A DNA stretch of 51,937 nt, from assembly GCF_046480435.1 (NCBI RefSeq), contig NZ_PKGC01000017.1. The stretch is one strand, 5' to 3'. Position 1 is the first letter of the stretch. Every line of letters starts with the position of its first letter. Source of the DNA: Limnospira platensis. GTDB lineage: Bacteria; Cyanobacteriota; Cyanobacteriia; Cyanobacteriales; Microcoleaceae. Shown in pieces: positions 35,087 to 43,957 of the stretch. Under the pieces are notes generated by a model that saw only the letters and a program-made list of their open reading frames with translations, did no database searches and was not told where the DNA came from. The position numbers were made by a program, and so were the translations under genes.

Positions 35087-36019
35087 ATGGTGGAAACAGG
35101 GGAAAGTTACTATATATCTGGTGAGGAACTGCGACAGTGGCAAAAACAGGCGAAAATTGATGCGATCGCCGCCGAAATTTCAGCCATAGAATTAGATCAG
35201 TTTCTGGAAGCACTCACCGATCTGACTCACCTGGATATTAGATTAGACTCCTTTGGCGATCGCCCTAGTATTCAACTAAATCAGCCCTGGTCAGCAATTG
35301 TCAAACTCTGGGAACGTCGCATCACCGAACGAGTCCCTCTACAATACCTATTAGGTGTAGTTCACTGGCGAAATTTTGCCCTAAAGGTCTCTCCTGCAGT
35401 TCTCATCCCTCGTCCAGAGACAGAATTAATCATCGATATAGCAGTTTCTTATCACGCCGCCTCATCAGAAGCTATTAACTCTATCTGTCAGCCGGGGTCA
35501 GGAAATTGGGTAGATCTGGGAACAGGTAGTGGTGCGATCGCCCTAGGGTTAGCATCCGTATTCCCCCAAGCCATGATTCATGCTGTCGATTGCAGTTGGT
35601 CAGCTTTAGCGATCGCTCTGGAAAATGCCCAAAGTCTCGGTTATCAAAATCGGGTAAAATTTTACCAGGGGTCTTGGTGGGCTCCCCTCCATAGCCTGAA
35701 AGGCAAGGTCAGCGGTATGGTGGCAAATCCGCCCTATATTCCTAGCCAGGAGCTGCCTAACCTGCAACCGGAGGTTGTCTATCACGAACCCCATCAAGCA
35801 CTCGATGGCGGCGAATCTGGCTTAGATTGCATTCATCATTTAGTACAAACAGCACCCCAATTTTTGCAACCTGGGGGTATTTGGATCGTAGAAATGATGG
35901 CCGGACAAGGCCAAGCCGTTACATCTATGTTAGAATCAGCAGGGTGTTATCGGGATATTAAAATCCTCCCAGACCTGGCTGGTATTGATAGATTTGCGAT
36001 CGCTTATGTACAATGGTAG
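35087..36019 (+). CDS. prmC: Peptide chain release factor N5-glutamine methyltransferase
   Basis: Methylates the Gln of the GGQ motif in release factors RF1 and RF2. The 310 residues include an N-terminal helical domain, the linker VLIPRPETELI, the SAM-binding WVDLGTGSGAIALGLA and the diagnostic catalytic NPPYIPSQE, followed by YEPHQALDGG-like YHEPHQALDGGESGLD. ATG 35087 is the start. The csoR-like gene follows 19 bp downstream, probably in the same transcript, without an obvious functional link. Confidence 0.95.
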   Translation: MVETGESYYISGEELRQWQKQAKIDAIAAEISAIELDQFLEALTDLTHLDIRLDSFGDRPSIQLNQPWSAIVKLWERRITERVPLQYLLGVVHWRNFALKVSPAVLIPRPETELIIDIAVSYHAASSEAINSICQPGSGNWVDLGTGSGAIALGLASVFPQAMIHAVDCSWSALAIALENAQSLGYQNRVKFYQGSWWAPLHSLKGKVSGMVANPPYIPSQELPNLQPEVVYHEPHQALDGGESGLDCIHHLVQTAPQFLQPGGIWIVEMMAGQGQAVTSMLESAGCYRDIKILPDLAGIDRFAIAYVQW

Positions 36020-36038
36020 TTTATTGGCACAGGGTTAA

Positions 36039-36407
36039 ATGATCGGATCAGATTCAGACCGGATTCCTAGCGTATCTGTTAGCGATCGCCATCATGGGGA
36101 CGCTTCTAATCATAGTCATAGTCATCCCCATCCCCATGTCCATAGTGATGAATCACTCAGACGTATTATCAATCGACTCTCTCGCATTGAAGGACATATT
36201 CGCGGTGTCAAAAATATGGTCCAAGAAAGTCGGCCTTGTCCCGATGTACTCGTGCAAATTGCCGCCGTTAGGGGGGCTCTCGATCGCGTCGCTAGAATTA
36301 TCCTAGATGAACATTTAACCGAATGTATAGCCAGGGCTGCTAAAGAAGGTAATATTGATGTGGAAATTGAGGAACTAAAAGCCGCTTTAGACAGATTTCT
36401 ACCATGA
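36039..36407 (+). CDS. CsoR/RcnR/InrS-family metal-sensing repressor with His-rich N-terminus
   Basis: A 122-residue DUF156 repressor. The Cys-His-Cys metal site is intact: C67 (SRPCPD), H92 (LDEHLTEC) and C96. The N-terminus carries a His-rich run (HSHSHPHPHVH, residues 25-35) that could bind additional metal. In cyanobacteria the family includes InrS, a nickel sensor that represses a nickel exporter, and copper-sensing CsoR. The His-rich N-terminus favours Ni or Co over Cu; this is inference. The stop overlaps the next gene start by 4 bp, tying it to a six-helix membrane protein. Confidence 0.88.
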   Translation: MIGSDSDRIPSVSVSDRHHGDASNHSHSHPHPHVHSDESLRRIINRLSRIEGHIRGVKNMVQESRPCPDVLVQIAAVRGALDRVARIILDEHLTECIARAAKEGNIDVEIEELKAALDRFLP

Positions 36408-37075
36408 TTGTATCTAGCCAAAAATCTCTCGGAATTTCTCAAATCGCCTTAACCATGGTCTGGTTTACCTTGGTGATTTATGCCTTTTTCTTAGCGCCGC
36501 CAGACCAGCCAGAAATTACTTTTAATTTGATTAAAAACCTGACTGTAGGGAATTGGGAGGGGATTAATCCCCTGATTATCTCCCTGTTTAATCTCATGGG
36601 AATTTGGCCGTTAATTTACTGCTGTGTGATTTTTGCCGATGGTCAAGGTCAAAAAATCCCCGCGTGGCTTTTTGCGATCGCATCTTTTGCCGTCGGTGCT
36701 TTCGCCATTTTACCCTATTTGGTGTGGCGAAAACCTAACCCCGAATTTTCTGGGGTTCCCAATCTCTTCATCCGCATTTGGGATAGCAAATTCACAGCTT
36801 TAGTCTTAATGTTAGGGGCGATCGTCCTAGTTTTTTATGGTATCACTCAGGGAGATTGGCGTGACTTTATCTATCAATGGCAAAATAGCCGTTTTATTCA
36901 CGTTATGAGCCTCGACTTCTGTTTATTATCAGTATTATTTCCCGCCTTATTAGGGGATGATATCGCGCGGCGCGGCAACCAGGCTGCGACTTGGTTATGG
37001 TTGGTGACACTCATTCCCCTATTCGGACCTTTACTATATCTCTGTGTGCGCTCTCCCCTGTGCGATCGTCTTTGA
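36404..37075 (+). CDS. Conserved membrane protein with six predicted helices
   Basis: A 223-residue integral membrane protein. Six hydrophobic segments lie at about 14-31, 60-80, 88-110, 128-150, 168-185 and 195-215. Between helices 1 and 2 is LAPPDQPEITFNLIKNL. I do not recognise a transporter signature. It overlaps the metal-sensor gene by ATGA, so it is translationally coupled and may be its regulatory target or a functional partner, for example in metal handling. Similar uncharacterised proteins exist in cyanobacteria as far as I recall. Confidence 0.7.
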   Translation: MIVSSQKSLGISQIALTMVWFTLVIYAFFLAPPDQPEITFNLIKNLTVGNWEGINPLIISLFNLMGIWPLIYCCVIFADGQGQKIPAWLFAIASFAVGAFAILPYLVWRKPNPEFSGVPNLFIRIWDSKFTALVLMLGAIVLVFYGITQGDWRDFIYQWQNSRFIHVMSLDFCLLSVLFPALLGDDIARRGNQAATWLWLVTLIPLFGPLLYLCVRSPLCDRL

Positions 37076-37247
37076 GTCACCATCCGTAGTTTTCATCAAA
37101 GCCTCATTAATTCAGTTAGAAAACCGCAAGAATCCGCAGGCAGTAGTGTAAAATCTCAATAATAGGTATCAGGGTCAACCCAAGAGTTAGGCTAAAATTC
37201 ACCTCCAAACCTGATACAATCTCCTCATCAAATTGCGGGATCGTCCT

Positions 37248-38795
37248 ATGAACAAAACACTATGGAAAACTAGCGCATCTCTACCGCTGCTATTATTATT
37301 TGTACTCATCAATGCTTGTTCAGCAGAACCTCAAGCCATTGGTCGCCCACCCGTCCCCGTCAAGATAGAAAACGTAGATACTACCGATGTTCAATCCAGC
37401 AGCGAATATAATGCCAGGGTTGAAGGTATCGAAAACTCTATCATCAGACCCCGAGTTAGTGGATTAGTAAAAGAAGTATATGTGCGCTTAGGTGATCAGG
37501 TAACTGTAGGAGATCCGATAATTCAAATTGATGGTTCCCAACAGTTAGCCAACTTTGAAGGTACGATCGCCACAGTACAAGCCAGACAAGCTCAATTAAT
37601 TGGTGCCGAAGCCCAATTAGAATCCCTCAGAGCCGACTTAACCAGAACCAGAGCCGAACTATCATTTCAATCCCAAGGAGCCAATTTACAGCGTTCCGAA
37701 CGGGAGTTAGAGGCTCAGATGGAAGAACAGGAAAGACTAGAATTTGAACTACAAAATGCCCAAGACAACCTAGAAGGAGCCCGTCGCGAATTAGATAGAC
37801 GCGAAGCAGTGCGACAACAGCGACAGGCTACCTACGAGCGCTACGAGAGATTATGGCAGGAAGGGGTAGTTTCCAGTGACCTATATGATGAAAAACTGCG
37901 GGACAGACAAACCAGCGAGGCTGAGGTAGCTAATCAAGAACAACAAGTTCTCGCCGCCACCGCCAGAGTCCAATCCGCTAGGATGAATTTATCTCGTCAA
38001 GGGCGCACCATTGAAGCAGCTAGGGCGAGTGTGGAAAGTTCCCGCCGAGATCTAGAACGCCAAATTGCTACCCTAGAGGCTCAAATAGCCAGCCAGGAGA
38101 AAGCTATTGAAGCCCAGCAAGCACAGATAGCCCTCATAGGTAGAGAAATCCAAGGGGCTCGGTCTGGGGCTGTCGCTCAACAAGTACAGTTAGATTATTA
38201 TAGTGTGGTGGCTCCTATTTCCGGCATTGTTGGTAATGTGCCGATTAAAGTAGGAGATTTGGTCGACAGCCAAACTACTGTTACCACTATCCGCCAAAAT
38301 CAGAACCTAGAGGTTAACATCAATATCCCCATTTCCTTATTACCTCAATTGAGGGTGGGAATACCTGTGCAGCTAATTAGCCAAGAAACTGGGGAAGTCA
38401 TTGGAAACACCAGCATATCCTATATTGCTCCTGACGCAGGAAGTGGCACTCAGACCATTTTGGCTAAAGCTATTTACCCCAATACTAACAATGAACTCCG
38501 CACCGATCAAGTTGTCCGAGCTAGGGTAATTTGGCAACAAGAAGCCGGGGTTACGGTTCCCACTAATGCCGTCACCCGCATTGGTGCCCAGAGTTTTGTG
38601 TTTTTGGCACAGCAACAGGCTACCCCCTCTGGGGAAACCATTTTAGTGGCTAGACAAGCTCCTGTGCAACTGGGAAGCATTCAAGGACAGAGTTTTGAGG
38701 TGCTTTCTGGGGTGCAAGCAGGCGATCGCGTTATTACCGAAGGTATACTACAATTGCGAGATGGAACCCCGATACTAGATACCACTAGCCAATAA
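37248..38795 (+). CDS. RND efflux periplasmic adaptor (membrane fusion) lipoprotein
   Basis: A 515-residue HlyD/AcrA-type adaptor. I start at ATG 37248 (MNKTLWKTSA); a TTG at 37233 is unlikely. The signal ends in a lipobox with LINAC, acyl-Cys C24. The lipoyl-like halves (VSGLVKEVYVRLGDQVTVGD and the later VVAPISGIVGNVPIKVGDLV) flank a very long helical hairpin of about 230 residues rich in Glu, Arg and Gln, longer than in AcrA. A beta-barrel and membrane-proximal domain follow. It pairs with the RND pump gene 180 bp downstream. An outer-membrane TolC partner is not in the window. Confidence 0.93.
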   Translation: MNKTLWKTSASLPLLLLFVLINACSAEPQAIGRPPVPVKIENVDTTDVQSSSEYNARVEGIENSIIRPRVSGLVKEVYVRLGDQVTVGDPIIQIDGSQQLANFEGTIATVQARQAQLIGAEAQLESLRADLTRTRAELSFQSQGANLQRSERELEAQMEEQERLEFELQNAQDNLEGARRELDRREAVRQQRQATYERYERLWQEGVVSSDLYDEKLRDRQTSEAEVANQEQQVLAATARVQSARMNLSRQGRTIEAARASVESSRRDLERQIATLEAQIASQEKAIEAQQAQIALIGREIQGARSGAVAQQVQLDYYSVVAPISGIVGNVPIKVGDLVDSQTTVTTIRQNQNLEVNINIPISLLPQLRVGIPVQLISQETGEVIGNTSISYIAPDAGSGTQTILAKAIYPNTNNELRTDQVVRARVIWQQEAGVTVPTNAVTRIGAQSFVFLAQQQATPSGETILVARQAPVQLGSIQGQSFEVLSGVQAGDRVITEGILQLRDGTPILDTTSQ

Positions 38796-38975
38796 TTCAG
38801 CCATAATAACCAGAAAATTGCCATAATCGAGTATTATCAACTTTCATGTCAGGGAGAGTTGGCTTGGTTTATGACTGATAACATTGATAATCAGGCTACT
38901 TTCCCCCCTCGCTCTAAATTAAGTTCCTTATCTCGATCGCTATCCTTAACCAACACCTAATATATATGATTTTAT

Positions 38976-41900
38976 ATGCTGTTATTTGTTAGCAACTTCA
39001 TCAAACGCCCCGTTCTCACCACAGTTTGCTCAATTCTAATTGTATTGGTAGGCGTTATATCTATTCCGCTGCTACCTATTTCTCAACTACCACAACTGGC
39101 TAACACTCAAATCAACGTAACCGCCGTCAATATTGGTGCTGATGCCGAAACCACAGAAACCACTGTGACGAGCATCTTAGAACGGGAAATCAACGGCGTT
39201 GATAACATGAGATATATCTCATCAAACACCGCTAATAATGGGGTTGCTAATGTCTCTGTAGCCTTCCCTGTCAACGTTGATCGAGATATTGCCCAGGTTA
39301 ACGTTAACAATAGAGTATCTCAGGCAGCATCAAGTTTACCTGATGTCGTTCAACAGGTCGGTATCACCGTCGAAGCATCTTCACCCAGTATCCTGTTGGT
39401 ACTGGGATTTTATTCAGATACTGATCAAAATAACCAGCCGATTTATGACGATGTTTTTATCAGTAACTTCCTAGATTTAAATGTTCTTGATGAAATTACC
39501 CGCGCTCCTGGCGTGGGGAGTGTAACCATTTTGGGGGAACGTAGATATGCCATGCGTATTTGGCTAAACCCTCAAAAAATGGCAGCTAGAGGATTAGTTG
39601 CTCAAGATGTAGTCGCCGCCTTACGACAGCAAAATATTCAGGTCGGCGCTGGTAAAATTGGTCAGGCTCCCACCCCCCCGGATCAAAGATTTGAGATCCC
39701 CTTGCGGGCTCAGGGTCGCCTTCGAGATGTCTCCGAATTTGAGGAATTGGTGGTCGCAGTCGGAAACGATGGCACTCTGATTAGAATTACAGATGTAGGT
39801 CGGGTAGAGTTAGGTGCACAGGACTACAACCTTGACGCAACCTATAACAATCAAGCCGCCGTGGGGATGGCTGTTTACCAAAGACCCGGTAGTAATGCCT
39901 TGGAAACAGCCGAGGCGGTCAAGTCAAAGATGCAAGAGTTGAGTGCATCTTTCCCCCCAGGGGTTAGATATGCCATTCCCTATGATACAACTCTATTTGT
40001 GCAAGCCTCCCTACAGGAAGTGGTGATCACCCTCCTGCAAACTATTACCCTGGTAATTTTGGTAATTTTTGTGTTTTTGCAGGATTGGCGCACAACCCTG
40101 ATTCCTACTATTGCTATCCCGGTGGCACTCATTGGCTCAATGGCAGGTCTCAAGGTGATGGGGTTTGAACTCAATACCCTAACACTTTTTGGCTGTACAT
40201 TGGCGGCGGGTTTGGTGGTTGATGATGCGATCGTTATTGTCGAAGCAGTTTCTAGTAAAATTGCCCAGGGCATGAAGCCACGACAAGCCGCCTTAGACGC
40301 AATGGAAGAACTCACTGGCGCTACCATATCCACTTCCTTAGTATTGCTGGCTGTATTTATTCCCGTTGCCTTTTTCCCCGGAACTACTGGAATCATCTTT
40401 CAGCAGTTCTCCCTAACCATTACTTTTGCGATTATCTGTTCCACATTTAACGCCCTCAGCTTCTCTCCGACTATGGCTGGGGTGCTATTGCGTCCGGCTA
40501 AGAAAACTAAAGGACCTTTAGGATGGTTTTTTGAGAAATTTAACCAAGGTTTTGGCTTCATACAAAATCAATATGCCAAGTTGATTCGGTTTCTGGTGCG
40601 GATTAATACCCTGGTGATGGGGATTTTTATCGGTGGTTTGGTGCTGACTGTCCTGATGTATGGCTGGGTACCTACTGGATTTGTTCCTCAAGAAGACCAA
40701 GGCTTCTTTTTGGTAATTCTACAGGGTCCTGATGGTGTATCTCTTAACTACACCGCTGATGCTGCTGAGGAAATTACCGATCTGATCTTAGAAGAACCAG
40801 AAGTTGAATCAGTATTCGCGGCGGCGGGGTTTGGTTTTGATGGTCTTAATCCCTCCCAGGGGGTGATGTTTGTTCAGCTAAAGCCTTGGAGTGAAAGACC
40901 TACCCCGGAACAGTCGGTTTATGGGGTTCTCGGTCGCATTAATCGCTCTTTGAGAGGGGTTACAGCAGTACAGGCTTTTGCGGTTAATGCTGCTCCGGTT
41001 CCTGGTATGGGTAGCACTGGGGGGGTGGAAATCCAGATTCAAGACCGCAGTGGTAATCTACCCATTTCTGCTTTGGTAGACAATGGTAATCGCTTACTAG
41101 CTGAGTTGAACTCTGATAAATATCCGGCTGTGGGTAGGGCTTTTAGCCAGTTTTCTGCTTCTAAGGGTCAGAAAAATATCCAGGTACTACGCGATCGCGC
41201 TCTGGCTCTCAATGTCAATATCAGTGATATTTTTAGCACCCTACAGATTTATTTTGGCTCCCTATATGTAAATGATTTCGTCCTCGGACAACGACAATAC
41301 CGGGTTGTGGCTCAAGCAGAATCAGAGTTTAGGGCTGATCCTTCTGATATCAACCGCCTATCAGTGCGATCGCTTGATGGGAACTTAATTACTTTGGAAA
41401 ACTTGGTTAAGTTTGAAGAAATAGTCGGGCCCGAAATTATCACCCGCTTTAATCTTTATCGATCTATGAGAATTCAGGCTGACCCCGCTCCGGGTTTCAG
41501 TTCTGGACAGGTCATTGCAGCTATTGAACAAGCCGCCGCCGAGACCCTTGACCCATCTTTCGGCTATGCTTGGCAAGGAAGCGCTTTAGAGGAAAAAGCT
41601 GCTGGCGGTGCGGCGATCGTCATCTTTGGACTCGGATTTGTCATTGCCTTCTTAGTGCTGTCCGCACAGTATGAAAGCTACATTGACCCCCTCATTATTA
41701 TGTTAGCCGTCCCTCTCGCCGTTTTGGGCGCTTTGGCTGCCATTTGGTTCCGTTCTAATGTCTTGATGGCTGGGGGAATTTGGCCTGTAGTTAACAATGA
41801 TGTTTATGCTCAGGTCGCTCTCGTTATGTTGATTGGTTTGGCTTCTAAAAACTCCATTCTCATTGTCGAGTTTGCCAACCAACTACGAGACAAGGGACTT

Positions 41901-42299
41901 AGTATTAATAAAGCAGCAGCATTAGCCGCAGAGCAGCGCTTCCGACCTATTCAAATGACCGCGATCTCCTCCTTAGTCGGATTCTGGCCTCTAGTAATTG
42001 CCTCCGGTGCCGGTGCGTCTAGTCGTTGGTCTTTGGGAACTGCTATTTTTGGCGGAATGTTAGTCGGAACTCTATTGAGTCTGTTGATTACTCCTAACCT
42101 CTATATCGCTATTAAAAACCTTGAGGCTCGTTTCCTCAAAGCTGAGAAGTCTCAACCTTCTGACGGTTCTGGGTCTAATGGTTCTGGGTCTAATGGTTCT
42201 GGGTCTAATGGTTCTGGGCCTAATGGTTCTCAAGCCAATGGACATCAACAACCTTCCCAACCAAGTCAATCCTTAGATCATACCCTTACCGAAAATTAG
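38976..42299 (+). CDS. RND multidrug efflux permease (HAE1/AcrB type)
   Basis: A 1107-residue proton-driven inner-membrane pump. The start MLLFVSNFIKRPVLTTVCSI is typical of the family. The proton relay Asp pair is in GLVVDDAIVIVEAV, and NSILIVEFANQLRD marks helix 10. Twelve helices are expected in the usual arrangement, with two large periplasmic loops. The substrate is unknown. The last 60 residues are an unusual cytoplasmic tail built from a 15-bp tandem repeat encoding GSGSN. The GUN4-like gene follows 30 bp downstream. Adaptor gene lies upstream. Confidence 0.95.
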   Translation: MLLFVSNFIKRPVLTTVCSILIVLVGVISIPLLPISQLPQLANTQINVTAVNIGADAETTETTVTSILEREINGVDNMRYISSNTANNGVANVSVAFPVNVDRDIAQVNVNNRVSQAASSLPDVVQQVGITVEASSPSILLVLGFYSDTDQNNQPIYDDVFISNFLDLNVLDEITRAPGVGSVTILGERRYAMRIWLNPQKMAARGLVAQDVVAALRQQNIQVGAGKIGQAPTPPDQRFEIPLRAQGRLRDVSEFEELVVAVGNDGTLIRITDVGRVELGAQDYNLDATYNNQAAVGMAVYQRPGSNALETAEAVKSKMQELSASFPPGVRYAIPYDTTLFVQASLQEVVITLLQTITLVILVIFVFLQDWRTTLIPTIAIPVALIGSMAGLKVMGFELNTLTLFGCTLAAGLVVDDAIVIVEAVSSKIAQGMKPRQAALDAMEELTGATISTSLVLLAVFIPVAFFPGTTGIIFQQFSLTITFAIICSTFNALSFSPTMAGVLLRPAKKTKGPLGWFFEKFNQGFGFIQNQYAKLIRFLVRINTLVMGIFIGGLVLTVLMYGWVPTGFVPQEDQGFFLVILQGPDGVSLNYTADAAEEITDLILEEPEVESVFAAAGFGFDGLNPSQGVMFVQLKPWSERPTPEQSVYGVLGRINRSLRGVTAVQAFAVNAAPVPGMGSTGGVEIQIQDRSGNLPISALVDNGNRLLAELNSDKYPAVGRAFSQFSASKGQKNIQVLRDRALALNVNISDIFSTLQIYFGSLYVNDFVLGQRQYRVVAQAESEFRADPSDINRLSVRSLDGNLITLENLVKFEEIVGPEIITRFNLYRSMRIQADPAPGFSSGQVIAAIEQAAAETLDPSFGYAWQGSALEEKAAGGAAIVIFGLGFVIAFLVLSAQYESYIDPLIIMLAVPLAVLGALAAIWFRSNVLMAGGIWPVVNNDVYAQVALVMLIGLASKNSILIVEFANQLRDKGLSINKAAALAAEQRFRPIQMTAISSLVGFWPLVIASGAGASSRWSLGTAIFGGMLVGTLLSLLITPNLYIAIKNLEARFLKAEKSQPSDGSGSNGSGSNGSGSNGSGPNGSQANGHQQPSQPSQSLDHTLTEN
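42165..42239 (+). repeat. 15-bp tandem repeat in the RND permease tail
   Basis: Five units of GGTTCTGGGTCTAAT and variants, coding for GSGSN three times, then GSGPN and GSQAN. The in-frame length means copy number can vary without frameshift. Confidence 0.9.
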
Positions 42300-42329
42300 C
42301 ACCTAGATGACAAAACTATCACACTGATT

Positions 42330-42968
42330 ATGTCTGAAGATACACAGGAATTTGAATCTACCGATCTACCTTCTGCAGATCCTACCCCTTCCCTAAATCC
42401 ACCTCTCGAAAACCCGGAAACTTCCCATGCTCCGGTTAGTTCCTCCTCCCTGGAGGAAAGAGTTACTAAATTGGAGGATACTTTAGCCCAGATTTTGTCT
42501 TTGCTTAGTGATAAATACCGTTACGGACGCTTACAGAATTTGCTGGCTGAGGGAAATTGGCGAGAAGCAGATTTAGAGACTACTAAGGTGATGTTGGAAA
42601 TTGCTACCCAGGCTCATCATGATGATTTGAAACCTGATGATGTCATGATTTTTCCCTGTAGCGCCCTACATCTTATCGATAGCCTCTGGGTCAAGTATAG
42701 CAATAATCGCTTTGGCTTTAGCGTTCAACGACAAATTTATACCGAGTTGGGGGGAGGTGATGATATCTCTAATATTGACTTAGATTTACTCACTCAAGTC
42801 AGCGATCGCTTAGGGTGGCGCGAAGACCATAAATGGTTAGACTATCAAGACCTTAACTTTACTATATCTGCCCCCCCTGGATGTCATCCTTCTAACTGGT
42901 GGCGATCGGCTTATGGTGCTAAAATGGCAGTCTATTTCCTCGCCAGATTGATGCGCTGTGGCGTTTAA
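42330..42968 (+). CDS. GUN4-domain protein
   Basis: A 212-residue protein with a Ser/Pro-rich N-terminus, a short coiled coil (SSLEERVTKLEDTLAQIL) and a C-terminal GUN4 domain of about 135 residues. The domain has the typical start YGRLQNLLAEGNWREADLET, the CSALHLIDSLWVKYSNNRFGFS core (shown in part) and DLNFTISAPPGCHPSNWW. GUN4 proper binds porphyrins and stimulates Mg chelatase; paralogues with extra N-terminal parts, like this one, often act in other signalling. 30 bp from the RND pump gene, so possibly co-transcribed. Confidence 0.85.
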   Translation: MSEDTQEFESTDLPSADPTPSLNPPLENPETSHAPVSSSSLEERVTKLEDTLAQILSLLSDKYRYGRLQNLLAEGNWREADLETTKVMLEIATQAHHDDLKPDDVMIFPCSALHLIDSLWVKYSNNRFGFSVQRQIYTELGGGDDISNIDLDLLTQVSDRLGWREDHKWLDYQDLNFTISAPPGCHPSNWWRSAYGAKMAVYFLARLMRCGV

Positions 42969-42976
42969 TCCCCCGC

Positions 42977-43290
42977 TTCTGGTGCTTTTAGTGCGTCAGC
43001 TATCTATATTCCCGTCAATATTAGATTTTATCCTTCTGACGCACCCTACCATCAAAATCTCTTCTGGTGCGTCAGTCACTTATCTATATTCCCGTCAATA
43101 TTAGATTTTATCCTTCTGACGCACCCTACCATCAAAATCTCTTCTGGTGCGTCAGTCACTTATCTATATTCCCGTCAATATTAGATTTTATCCTTCTGAC
43201 GCACCCTACCATCAAAATCTCTTCTGGTGCGTCAGTCACTTATCTATATTCCCGTCAATATTAGATTTTATCCTTCTGACGCACCCTACA
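42977..43290. repeat. 80-bp tandem repeat array (about four units) with internal inverted repeats
   Basis: Units begin at 42977 (variant, 84 bp), 43061, 43141 and 43221, the last one incomplete at 43290. Within each unit GTGCGTCAG near the start faces CTGACGCAC about 45 bp later, giving a 9-10-bp stem. The body reads TATCTATATTCCCGTCAATA followed by TTAGATTTTATCC. Units 2-4 are nearly identical, so expansion is recent. The same GTGCGTCA/TGACGCAC theme recurs at 48191 and 48386. Confidence 0.92.
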
Positions 43291-43304
43291 GGTCTACCCA
43301 CCTA

Positions 43305-43333
43305 TTGAAAAAAACCGGATTAGGGGTTATAAT
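43305..43333 (+). promoter_or_regulatory. Near-consensus sigma-70-type promoter
   Basis: TTGAAA (43305-43310), 17-base spacer, TATAAT (43328-43333). This is the best promoter match in the window and lies 54 bp before the small ORF at 43387. Confidence 0.7.
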
Positions 43334-43386
43334 ATAGCACCCTTTACCCCATCAAAATCAACCCTTATTAATCGAGCAATTAACTA

Positions 43387-43479
43387 ATGTTTAAAGATTG
43401 GTCATCCGATGATTGGATTAATCATATACTCTTCTTTGGTACACTTTTCATGCTGATTGGTTCCTTTATCTTTCTCTAG
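43387..43479 (+). CDS. Possible 30-residue single-helix membrane protein
   Basis: ATG 43387 to TAG 43477-43479 encodes 30 residues: an acidic/aromatic start (MFKDWSSDDWINH) then one hydrophobic helix (ILFFGTLFMLIGSFIFL). The shape matches small subunits of photosynthetic membrane complexes, but I cannot assign it to any known Psb, Psa, Pet or Ndh peptide. No strong ribosome site is visible. It follows a near-consensus promoter, which supports transcription. Confidence 0.45.
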   Translation: MFKDWSSDDWINHILFFGTLFMLIGSFIFL

Positions 43480-43646
43480 GCAATTTTCGCGATAGGTAAC
43501 GCTAACTAGCCGACCCAAATTGAGGGAGTATGGTTAATTTTCGTTAATTTTTGGCCCCTATAGCATGATTCTCTGTTACGGTGAAGATAGCCGGTTTACT
43601 TGTAAAGCCGTGCTGAAAGGACGGGGTTTCCGACCCAGGAGTTTCT
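43480..43646 (+). other. Leader region of the small membrane protein gene
   Basis: 167 bp without a gene. At 43600-43632 AAAGCCGT-gctgaaagg-ACGGGGTTT can form a stem with one mismatch, and the ribosome site AGGAG follows. It could be a structured leader; I could not match it to a riboswitch class. Confidence 0.35.
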
Positions 43647-43898
43647 ATGAATATAAGGCTAGTGATTTTTTCGGGAATTATCATGGCTGGTATAGGGTCT
43701 GTGTTTGGTTTGGCTGTTTCTCATATAGCAGCAAAACCCTATCAATGCTGTGGCGTTGTTTCTGTTCATAATGATGTTGGCTACAGTCAGTCCCGACATC
43801 CCCAAACCTATGCTGTAGCAGGTAGCATGATGGGATTTGTCGCCGGGTCAGTTTTGGAAGCCTTGCGACAGGCTGAACTGGAACATAAACAGAACTAG
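43647..43898 (+). CDS. Small membrane protein with glycine-zipper-like helix
   Basis: An 83-residue protein. ATG 43647 has AGGAG 6-10 bases upstream. One N-terminal helix (RLVIFSGIIMAGIGSVFGLAV) and a second hydrophobic, Gly/Ala-spaced helix (YAVAGSMMGFVAGSVLEAL) flank a hydrophilic loop with a Cys pair (YQCCGVV) and several His/Tyr. Charged C-terminus. Not assigned to a family. The neighbour on the other side is the convergent inositol-phosphate synthase gene. Confidence 0.65.
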   Translation: MNIRLVIFSGIIMAGIGSVFGLAVSHIAAKPYQCCGVVSVHNDVGYSQSRHPQTYAVAGSMMGFVAGSVLEALRQAELEHKQN

Positions 43899-43957
43899 AT
43901 ACCCTAGGAACCCGAAGGTTAACGGGTTTCCCAGAGTTTTTTTCCCTATCCCCATTT

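Noticed and set aside
43067..43264. 65-residue frame inside the 80-bp repeats
   Set aside because: It exists only because the unit happens to be open in that frame; the peptide is just the repeat translated.
42977..43290. CRISPR array
   Set aside because: Units are contiguous 80-bp tandem repeats without unique spacers, and no cas genes are nearby.
43565..43771. 68-residue plus-strand frame overlapping the small membrane protein gene
   Set aside because: It competes with the frame at 43647, which has a good ribosome site and membrane helices; the alternative frame has none.
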